From Linnemannia schmuckeri (taxonomy: Eukaryota; Mortierellomycota; Mortierellomycetes; Mortierellales; Mortierellaceae), in NCBI GenBank assembly GCA_029449235.1, contig JANATG010000006.1, positions 434,001-498,000 of the forward strand: 64,000 bases of DNA. The letters are read 5' to 3'. Position 1 is the first letter of the stretch. Each line of letters starts with the position of its first letter. Position numbers and translations under genes: made by a program. Of this stretch, positions 35,413 to 45,215 are shown one piece after another. A model generated the notes under the pieces. That model did no database searches. It was not told where the DNA came from and saw nothing but the letters and a program-made list of their open reading frames with translations.

Positions 35413-37206
35413 ATGGCAACCCGATCCAGCTCTCGGCTAAACAGTCTTCGCATCAAAGCCGAACAAGACCTTGCCACCGCCACTACTACCACCACTGCCA
35501 CAAAGGCAACCACCACGAGCACGAAAGGACCACGAAAGACGATAGTCAAGAATGAAGACGGAGAGCCCGATGCAGAGACGTTGGCGCGCCTAAAACTGGA
35601 GGCGGACGAGCATCGAAAGGCACTTGCTGCTGATGCCAAGAAACAGAGGGCGTCAACTAAAAGAGATAGCACCGCATTGAATGTCATTTCTTCGGCGGCG
35701 TCATCGTCGAATGGAGGTGGTGTCAAGAAGAGCAAGTTTGCAACCAAGGAGCCGGTTGGGTGGGAGATTACATTGGATCGGTTGCGGGAGTTTCGGCTTC
35801 AAAACCCGGCCCCTGTTGATACTATGGGATGTGAACGGCTTGCTGAAGTTGGCGAGCATATCCCTCCTGAAGTATGTCCTCCTTTAACATTTCAAATTAT
35901 GATTTTCAGGTTTGGACACTGAGGAGGTTTTTTTTTTTTTTGACAGAACGTTGCTTTTATCGTTTATAGGTGAGTAGGTACCAGACACTGGTGTCATTGA
36001 TGCTATCGTCGCAGACCAAGGATACAGTGACCTCGGTTGCAGTACGCAGACTGCAAAAAGAACTCAAGGGCGGACTGACGATCCAATCGATTCTGGATGT
36101 GCCCTCGGAGGAATTGAACACGATCATTAGCGCTGTCGGATTTCACAACAAGAAGACAGTCTATTTAAAGCAGGTGGCCGAGATCTGTCGAGATCGGTAT
36201 CATGGAGATATCCCGGATACTGCAGAGGCCTTGATCGCTCTCCCAGGTGTCGGACCCAAAATGGTAAGAATGTTGTAATGAGCTTTGTCATTCTCGGGAA
36301 GTGAACTCGTGCAAGATGTGTGAACGCAACCTTATTAATCTGATCGATTTGGTTTCGAATCATAGGCATATTTGACACTGCAGTGTGCTTGGAATAAGTA
36401 AGGACGCGCTATCATGGGCTACAGTTGACTCGCAATATAATCCTGTGGATAACATTGTTGCTAACAAGGCATAACGCCTTTCTTCTAACATGATAGGAAC
36501 CTCGGCATTGGAGTTGACGTACACGTCCATCGTATCGCAAATCGTCTCGGATGGGTCAAGACGGAAAAAGACGGACCCGAGGGGACTCGTGAAGTAAGCA
36601 TCGTCAATGGAATGCGTGTACTGTTAGAAAAAAGTTTGTGAGTGTTCAGATGCAAAAACAAGGGTGCTAGTGCTAATTAATACATTTTTTGTGACACATT
36701 AGGCTTTGCAATCATGGCTCCCGAAGGAGCATTGGCGGGAGATCAACCACATTATGGTCGGATTCGGACAAGTCATGTGTTTGCCCCGTGGACCCATTTG
36801 TTCAGCCTGTCCTGTTCAGGAGAGATGTCCCTCTGCAACAGTGATCACCAAACACCAAAAGAAGAAGATGATGCTGCTTGAGGCTACGGTCAAGACGGAA
36901 CGAGAGGAGCCGTTTGGGGAAGTTGAGATCCATGCAGTCCATACCAAGATGGAGAATGAAGTTGACGACGAGGAGATTGTGAAGAAGGGGGGGAAAGAGG
37001 TTGGCGAGATGGAGGTCAAGAATGAAGTAGCGGAGGACGATACCAGCCCGTACTTTGCTCAGGATGCGGGATCCGTGGAGGTCAAAGAAGAAGAAGATTC
37101 GGAGAAGGCGTCGTCTTTGGTGGTCCATGAAAGTAAAGTGAGTCCGTTGAAGAATACGAGCCAGCTGGAGAGAGATTCTGCAGACATTGAGGATCTCATC
37201 CCATAG
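35413..37206 (+). CDS. NTH1: Endonuclease III homolog (bifunctional DNA glycosylase/AP lyase)
   Basis: Excises oxidised pyrimidines and nicks the abasic strand in base excision repair. Five exons in phase: 35413-35871, 35970-36263, 36366-36397, 36497-36593, 36703-37206; 461 residues. The HhH-GPD core has LVSLMLSSQTKD (catalytic pocket), the helix-hairpin-helix LPGVGPKMAYL with the Schiff-base Lys, and the catalytic Asp in VDVHVHRIANRLGW. The 4Fe-4S cluster Cys appear as CLPRGPICSACPVQERC (Cx6-7Cx2Cx5C pattern). The 145-residue N-terminal extension is Thr/Lys/Ala-rich and basic, fitting nuclear or mitochondrial targeting. The about 115-residue C-terminal tail after the cluster is acidic (many EE/KE/VE runs) and is not part of the usual family length. 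Confidence 0.95.
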
Positions 37207-37550
37207 CATTCCACCTGCTCTAACTAAATCGCGAGTATCAAGAAAAAAAGAAAAAAAAAAAGGCGCGTCTTTTTTTTGAGGTCCAGTGGCACTCTGGGTT
37301 TTCACGGAGTTCATTCCCTGCTTTGTATATTCTTTTTTTGCATTAGGTCCGGGAGTTGGTCGGACACCGATTCTCGTCAAAGGTTTCCTTTTCCGCCTTC
37401 TTTTTTTCTTTTTCTTGTCAGATAACAAAAAAAAAAGTGTAGTTGCCATCACCGTACATTCTTGTGAATAAACAATCTCAAAGGGGTGCAGCATAAATCT
37501 TTCATCACCAAGTCTCACTCACGACAGAAAAAATAAAATCTGATATTTTA
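37207..37550. other. Convergent spacer between NTH1 and the F-box pseudogene
   Basis: A 344-bp gap with several short A and T runs. No gene is seen. AATAAAC at about 37467 could serve NTH1 polyadenylation. Confidence 0.4.
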
Positions 37551-39480
37551 TTATTGGCGAGGCGGCACCGTCTCCCGGAAATTGTCAGGAAGCGCTTTGT
37601 TGGAAACGAGTACATCCAGTACCGATAACATCCTCAAGTTCGATTTGAAAGTCTTTGAGAGGGATGCTCCGACACCATACTGCCGCCACCATACCGACCC
37701 CAGCCTAACCTTGTCGAGCAGATGTTGAAGTTCCTTGAAACAACATTTGTACCCCTGACCAACTTGTATCGCTCGGTCAGGGTATGGAGAGAAGGCCTGG
37801 ACCCAATCCTGGATACCAAGAGGTTTAGGTTTAGAAGGTTTCTAGATGCGAGGAGCGCGGCGCCGAGGTCAACATGACGAGGGTATAGGGATTGATGCGG
37901 AAGGGTATATCGCGAGTTTGTGAGGCTTCGAGACGGATGACGATGTGACCACAAAGAACGCCTTGAAGGAGCTTGTGGTCGTAGACGTTGAGGAGATATT
38001 CTAGACTGTGACTGAATGGAAAGGTGATGGATTGCATGGACCGGCCGATGTACCATTGTGAACCTGTTAGTCTAAGCTTCCTGAGCTGGACTAAGCCTAT
38101 TGAGAAGGGTTGCGGTATCGATGGTGATATCGTTCCTATTGTTGTAGTTGGTGTCTGTAATGACAGTTAAGATTGTCATTGGGATGTTAGGAGCTGCTGT
38201 TGCTATTGTTGCTTCTCATGGACCGCCCAAGAAAATACATCCTGATGAAAGGACGTGAAATCCAAATCCCTCAAAGCCTGACATCGTCTCAGAAACAGCT
38301 CTGCCTTCCCTTCGAGTAAACCCTGAACATATTTGAACGCCTCGATTCACTTCAATAAATAACAAGGGAGTTGGTGACTGAGCTTCATAAAGTCTGAACA
38401 GTTGTTGGCATCCAACAACATAAGCTGTCAGAGGGAGCGGAGGATGTCGGATTGTTGGAATTGGATCTGGCGTGCGAGGTGGTCCTTGTTTGCTACAAGG
38501 TAGTGAGAAGGAGAGCTGTTGTGAATAACGAGGGGTAAAGTGAAGTCTTGGATCCCTCAAACAGCGATCGTCAGTCGCTTCTTGGTGGTGGTCTTCTCAC
38601 CTGTACTTCTACTCTCGTCCTCGTCCGTACCTTCGTCCTGCTGCTGGTCTCGCCCCGTAATGATATTACTTTGTCGCGCAGAAAAGAACGCGCTCACATA
38701 TCCCAACCCATCACTATCAAACCGTCCAGCAAGCTGCAATCGGATCAAAGACCGTAACCGATGCATCATCAGGACGATATCTCGAACAATCCCGGGAAGA
38801 AGAATCATTGTCGTCAATCGCTCAGCAGTATGATCATCAATCCTGGTCTTCATTCAGGCAAGGAGCTTCATAATAATATGGTGTTGACTCTCCCGGGACA
38901 AACAGGCTGTGGCAAAGGAGAGCTAGTGTTGTCCATCGTAGGTTGTCAAGAAGTCAATGTATCTCGCCATTGTTCTCCTTCCTGGCATGCTTTGTTGTGA
39001 CAGATCTTTTGTTGGTGATGATGATAGACCCAACCCCATCTCTTCATCAACTGTTCCCGACTAGCCCTGATCCTGGTCCATGATGGCCTTCAATCTAGCA
39101 CTCCGCTCACACCACCCATGATAATCCATGCTCCCACACTGGCCCCGGGTCACGTCTAGGAAGGCCTTGACCGAAAAAACCCCATTCCCTGTAGCAGAAT
39201 GAAGAAGGACGTTTGCCAGCTTGGTCCGAGACGATGATGCATACAAAGACGGACAGAGCGACAAGGGATTGGAGTAAATGATCGGAATGACGGGGGAGAA
39301 GAAGAGTTTGCTTAATCGGAGGAGACTTGACAGGGCAGGCGCGTTTGTCTTGAGGCGGAAGAGAATATGTTCGATGCATTCTGGGGGTAAACTATTGATG
39401 GTTATGGTTGTCGTTGTCATTGTCGTTGTTGCTGTTGCTGTTGCTGTTGCTGTTGATTTCGCTACTGCCTTGGTTGTCAT
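37551..39480 (-). pseudogene. F-box (LRR-type, Mortierella-like) protein, decayed
   Basis: Fragments of one protein occur in order on the minus strand but in different frames. The start region (39061-39480) reads MTTKAVAK, Thr/Ala repeats, then an F-box-like ITINSLPPECIEHILFRLKT with LRLSKLFFSPVIPIIYSNPL. It stops at TAG 39061-39063. Further pieces are RYIDFL near 38960, IVRDIVLMMHRLRSLIRLQL with AGRFDSDGLGYVSAFFSARQ near 38650-38800, HSLEYLLNVYDHKLLQGVLC and GHIVIRLEASQTRDIPFRIN near 37890-38010, and a C-terminal LSKTFKSNLRMLSVLDVLVS ending at TAA 37551-37553. At least four frame changes or stops separate them and no splice pattern repairs them. The likely ancestor was a substrate receptor of an SCF ubiquitin ligase. 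Recognition of the later fragments rests on remembered family patterns, so the exact boundaries are soft. Confidence 0.65.
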
Positions 39481-39729
39481 CTTCGGGGCTAGGATGCATA
39501 TGTATGTGTGTATGTGTATGTGTATGTGTATGTGGTGAGGGTGAGAGGAGATGGTATGGCACAAGGAATGAAAACAAAGGTTGTGAGGAAACAGATATAT
39601 GATGATGAAATGGGGAGAAGACGAAGAAATAGAAGAGATCAGACCAAAGGAGCAGAAAAGAACAGGACAAATGGAAAACACTTTTATCAGACTTAAAAAA
39701 AAATCCCTAAGTAGATATTAAGACGCCAC

Positions 39730-39775
<46 letters not shown>

Positions 39776-40277
39776 CATATATGTATATATATATATTCCC
39801 CAAGTGTCAGGGACAACGGCGGGATTGAAATCGATGTGGGCGGGGAAACCACAACATCAAAAGGTAAGGGACAGAGGGGTCGGAAATGATCAATATAAAG
39901 GACGAACGTGTCTCAAGAAAGAAACATAGAACGTCCAGAGAGAAAGTGAGAGCGGAATGAGGCTTTTGTGCGTTCATTCACTCACTCACTCACTCACTGA
40001 CTCACCCGCTCTATTTGATCGAACGATCGAATGATATTATTTCACAAGCTAGTTCCTTCATTTGTTTGTTCGCTTGTTTGTATTGGTTCTTTCCCACCTG
40101 AAAACCAAAAAAAAATAAAGGACTAATAAAAAGGAGAGGACCCATGTCGCTTGTACCTCCATTCCTTCGTTCCTTTATTCATTCCTTCTCTTCTTGTTCT
40201 CATCAGACCTATTCATTCATTCCCACAAATACACAACCTTTTTTTCATTTGAAATCTTACTTGCCTACAATTGCAGG
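39481..40277. repeat. Repeat-rich intergenic region (microsatellites)
   Basis: About 800 bp without a gene. It holds a TGTATG repeat (about 39501-39536), A31 followed by an AT/ATAC palindromic run (39731-39797) and a CACT repeat (about 39977-40004). A TATAAAG word is at about 39893. Both neighbours are pseudogenes. Confidence 0.7.
39731..39797. repeat. A31 run joined to self-complementary AT repeat
   Basis: Thirty-one A pass directly into (AT)n with central ACATATATGT, so the second half can fold into a hairpin or extrude as a cruciform. Confidence 0.9.
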
Positions 40278-42772
40278 CAACAGTCAAGCCAAGACGACCG
40301 GTAACTCGGACTTGTGACCCTTGCCGTCAACGCAAAGCCAGCTGTGGTTTGTATATGTTGTCCTTTCATTGAACTTTCCAGCTTGTATCATTTTCAACAA
40401 AAACAATACTCGCTCGAGATGCCCATGAACTAAAGTTAAAATCATCGCTGACGTGCATAGACGACTACACGCTAAAGTGCCGTTGGTACGAGTGAGTAAA
40501 CGCTGAATGCATCTACTTGCTCCCAAATCAGAAACAAGGACCCAAGCTCAAGGGCACCAGCAACATAGCAACGCTAGATCACACGCCACCCGCTCTGAGC
40601 TTACGCCTACAACAACAACAACAACAGTAACATCAACAACAATAACAAACGATTGAAATGGAGCATGACGCGTCTATGGGCCCGTTCTCGAAGGAGGTAA
40701 TCGACCATCTCGTCGAAGTCTTCTTTGAACAACGGTACCGTAACTTTGCCGTCTTCAACCCTATGATTTTCCTTCGTCAATACGCTGAAGGCACCATCAA
40801 GCCCATTTTTCTTTATGCAGCTTGCGCAGGCGTCGCAACCTAATCAGACCATCCGGTCATACTCAAGTCGCCGCCTTGTGACTCTGGTCTGGTCTATGCG
40901 AACCGCGTCAAGGCGCAGATAGGCACGGCCATTTCTGACTCAAGTCTGGACAGTATACAACACTGTGGCTTTCCTACGCCGAGGTCTTGCCGACAGAATG
41001 CCCGTGGCTACTATCTGGAATGTCTGGCATTGAGAATGGCCCCCGAACTCGACCTTCACCAACAACAGCCGCCCGTCAAAACCGTTCGAGTCTGAGGCCG
41101 ATCGAATTGCCCATGAGACCAGGATCCGGACCTTTTCTGGAATGACCGTCTCCGATAGCATTTCAAGTTTTCTTTCTGGCCTACCTGCAGTGTTCGACGG
41201 GAGGTGATCCGCTGCCCAGTCCCAACCTTCAATCAAGACTGGTGGGTCGAGAAAATTTCCTCTTGGAGCCACTCATCCCTAAAGTCTCCGAGTGACTATA
41301 CGGCATCGCTTGTGCACAAGGTCCTGCAGCCACGTCAGTTCAAGGGGACGGGTGCCATTGCCTATTCGTTAAATCAGGCAACCATAGCTCAGTCGATCTG
41401 GAGGATCTGTAACAAGGGCGCTTCTCTAGATGATTCGGTTCAACCACCACCACCACCATCATCAGACACCGGCAACCACCAGCACGCTCTTCACTCGAAG
41501 CTCGACGATGACCCTTATGGCACCTCCTCTGTCGCCAAGACCCTTACTAATTCTAATCGTCAACAGATAGTAGACATTCAGAATGAATGCCAGCGACTCG
41601 AAGCTAAGATGGTGAGGTGGATGAGAAGCCTTCCGGAAGACTGGCAGCCGTCGCAAGCCAAAACATCGATCGTACGAACGGACATTAACGCTTTGCCCAT
41701 TGGGGCTTCTCACTATGCCTTGATTATCGTCCTCAACAGGCCATCCCTTCTTGTTCCAGCATGGCCATTCTCCAGCACAACTTCACTAAACAATCGGAAT
41801 CAGACGTTCTCGACACCACAACGGAGCTGGCGGTGGTGGACTCTTTGAAGGACGATGAGGCATTGAACGAGTATCGGATCATGGAGTTATACCTAGAGAA
41901 ATGTGTGTCGGCCTCGGACGAGATCATGATGATCGTCGAGCAGTTCTCTGATGCGGACATCAAGTACTACGGCCTTGATTTCGCGTTCCTCGTCTTTACC
42001 TCCGGCAACGTGTACGTTTATTCACCAGAACCTTTCATTCTTTGGACTGTTAGCATGCATTTTTTCAGTGCCAACTCACGAAAGTTTATTGGGTTTTCTC
42101 CTCGTTGCTAATAGATACATTCTACAACGCGCTATCAAGAAGTCAGCCAAGGATCGACCGCTTGCCTGTCATCACTTTCTCCAAACCATTGACCCTTACT
42201 GAACAAGCGCATATGATCTAGTCCGCTTCCTAGACCGGTTCCTGTCGGCTGAATTCATAGGGCAGCAGCAACAAGAAGTTGACGAACCATCTCCATCACC
42301 ACCTCCAAAGGAAGTCTTCTTGGCCAACCTCCTGCTTTCAGAATCATCGTCATCGCCCATCGACGTGGACGATGGGATGGTTTACTTTGACATGTGGATC
42401 GACGACGCTCTGGACCCACACTCTCCTACCAGCACTCACATTACCACTACTGTCCCTACTACTACAGTAGTACTTAATATTACAGCAATACCTACCGCAC
42501 CTACTTTGCCCAGAGACCAGCACATTGTGATACCATCGTCGGTACAGGGAGCAGCGCAACAGCGGCAAGTACGTCCAGGAAAAGCGAGAGCAAAGGCAGC
42601 ACCGTTGAAAGCAACTGTGGTGACCAAATCGGAGCCCTTGTTGATGATGATGGATTCTGGGTTGGGGACATTTTACTTGTGTCCTGAACAGATGCCACCT
42701 CTTGAGGAATCCACACTCTTGTCTCTTGAGAAGTTGAGTATGCTCGACCGTTCGAGCCCTTCTGAGCGGTAA
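40278..42772 (+). pseudogene. Zn2Cys6 fungal transcription factor, decayed
   Basis: The first recognisable exon (40278 on) encodes ATVKPRRPVTRTCDPCRQRK followed by ASC, the first half of a Zn(II)2Cys6 cluster. The next piece, near 40461-40493, reads DDYTLKCRWYE, where the last Cys of the cluster are not apparent. The middle-homology region follows in broken frames: FSKEVIDHLVEVFFEQRYRN with FAVFNPMIFLRQYAEGTIKP (40680-40805), a stop at about 40841, YANRVKAQIGTAISDSSLDS, GYYLECLALRMAPELDLHQQ, FESEADRIAHETRIRT, then a clean stretch from EVIRCPVPTFNQDWW to 41785 and ELYLEKCVSASDEIMMIVEQ. A C-terminal acidic segment (VYFDMWIDDALDPHSP) ends at 42772. Several single-base frame changes are needed to reconnect it, so I call a pseudogene; errors in a draft assembly are the alternative. 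Confidence 0.65.
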
Positions 42773-45215
42773 AAAATAATAGAATGGCATATTGTTTGCC
42801 GAGTATTCCTTTTGTAATTTGCCACTATTTTTTTTCATACAACGTATTGTCGTTGGCTTCATGAGAATTGAATGTACCAACTGTTGTTGCCTGTTGTCCG
42901 GCACAGGTTCCGTTTACCATAACACATCAGCGCGCCGCGAGTGTTACATGGGCAAAAATGGGCTAGGCTGAGTGTGAGGAGGAGTATCTGTCGATAGTTT
43001 TTTTTGAGCCCCGCTCAAATTGCTAATGAAATTCCCGGAGATAGTACTTTTCACCTGCACGAGTCTCCATTTTTCGTTTTTTTGTTTCGTTTCTACAACA
43101 AAAGGCTCGATGTAGACTAGTTGGCAACTGATGGCAGCGAAGTTCAACTCCTTGTCAACATGAGACGGGAACTAAGTTGCCTTAGAAATGGAAGAGTTGT
43201 GTGCGCTGAAAGAAGTTGATTTGCTAATTGAAAGGATGGCGCTTTGGAAAAAAAAGGTGAGTGGATAGTAAAAACGGGACAATAGGCAAGCGCGAAATAA
43301 CTCCTTAACACACACCTTCAGACCTAAAAATAAGGGGTTGTTGTATCACTGTTCAATCGAGCATTTCATTTGGCAAAAGACGAAGAAAAGGACATCATGG
43401 AACTTGTTGTGTCTTGGGAACAAATCAATAGCATAGTCTACATCAAGGAATATGGCAGTTGCAAAAGTATGTAAATAAATATGTTTAGATGGCAGCTGTT
43501 TGTTGATGTCAACAGGAAGAAGCAAGGTGCAGCGTATTATTCTCTAATGTTGACAACAAACAGCAAGGTTTGTTTTGGTTGAGAGCACGGCTCAACTCAG
43601 ATTGCATGAAGACAGAGAGAGAGGCGAGGACTTTCTCTTCCGAGAGCCACAGAGAGAGAGTAGGGCAGGGGTGTGTTTGATGATGAACTCACTTGAGAGC
43701 ACATTGACATTCATAAACATCTAAGAGAAAATACCTTTAACACAAATGAAAATGAAAGGCGCCTTGTCCTGCTCCTGTCTGGACTTGTCCGTTGAAGAGG
43801 ACATCCCACTCACTCACCCCCACCTGTCCACCTGTCCACCTGTCCACCTGTCCGAGAGTAATAACTGCGTGCTATCCCCATGTAAAAAACGCCATACCCT
43901 TTGTCAATTGCCTCCAGCTAGGTTGCCCTCCTTTTCTCCTCCTTCCCTCCCTTTTAGTCTATTTACTCCCCCTCCTTTCGCTGTTTTTGGTTCCTTGGAT
44001 CCTTCTTCACTCTCTTTCTCTCTTACCTCCTTCATCCTCCTTCCATTGAATCCGCCCCATCCTCTCCTCTCTCTACTCATCTCTTGTCCTTCGTCACGAT
44101 CCCTCCTTCCGACTTTCCACACCTGGAATTCCCATCTCCCTTGTTCCCTTCACTGACCCCCATACCCATCTCTCGCCACCATCCTCACTCTCCTTTCAGT
44201 GCCATCGCTTCTTTCCTTTTTACTTAATTTTATAATCTACACGAACACATACATCAGCATCAGCAACATTCACTACTAGGTAGGACATCATCCTTCCTCT
44301 CATTCACAAACAATACGCCGCCCTTGCAGCAGCCCTTCCAACAATCGAGCGTTTTATTCAATCTTTTGGCCTTGTTTCTATTTCTGGAACACTGCTGACT
44401 GGTGCCTGAAATATTGGCACAACTGACACAACGCACAACGCACAACGCACAACACCAACAAACTACAGCCAACCAGCAAAACGACAATGGATGACCCAGC
44501 ACAAAGTGAATGGATGAAAAAGATGACTCTTCTATTGTTGTGAGGAAAAAAAGAGAGAAAAAGGTAGATGGCGAAGGGAGGTATCTTCCGGCTATTTTAA
44601 AAAAAAAGAAGGGGGGAGTGAGAGTGCCCTCGCTGTTGCTGCCGCCAGCTGGTTGTCACTGCCCCAGGGTTGTAGCATTTACCCCCTTTTCTCGGTCTCT
44701 CGTTCAATTGCTACTGCCGCCTTTTCTCTTCCTTTCTCACTCACCTTTGTTTCCCTTTTCATCCGCGGCAGTGCAACATCCAGCAACAACAATAACGACA
44801 ACAACAACGAGCGGACATTCATTCAACCCTCTCTTTCTTCTCTTTCCTCACATGAGACATGCTCCAATCCACGACTCAGCCCACACCTGCACCTCTATCT
44901 CTCTTCTTCTTGGCCTTCTACGCGCTTCATTGTCCCCTTGTGTTGTGTTCAACTGCACTCTTTTATTTTATGTTGTAGTGTGGTTGTGGTATCGAAACAC
45001 TTTGTTTACAAATTACTACTTGCCGTCCATGCCCTGCCACTCACACCTTCTTCTTCTTCTCCTCCTTTTGTGTTCCGACTCTCTTTTCCCTTCTCTTCTT
45101 TCCCACCACTTGCCCTTCCTTCCTCATCCTCCACTCCTATCCTCATTTTCGTCTGCACTATCCGCCTCCGCCATATACCTATAACAGTCAATAGACAACC
45201 AAGATCAACCTTGCA
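42773..45215. other. Long gene-poor spacer, CT-rich in its second half
   Basis: About 2.4 kb with no gene I can support. From 43730 onward it becomes strongly C/T-rich with short open frames rich in Ser, Pro, Leu and Phe that lack any family pattern; part of this is probably the promoter and leader of the pseudokinase gene at 45216. A tandem CACCTGTC repeat lies at 43821-43853 and a short ACAACGCAC-type repeat at about 44430-44455. Confidence 0.5.
43821..43853. repeat. Tandem 8-bp repeat CACCTGTC
   Basis: Four copies of CACCTGTC in a row, each containing CACCTG (an E-box-type core). No gene is close enough to assign a regulatory role. Confidence 0.85.
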
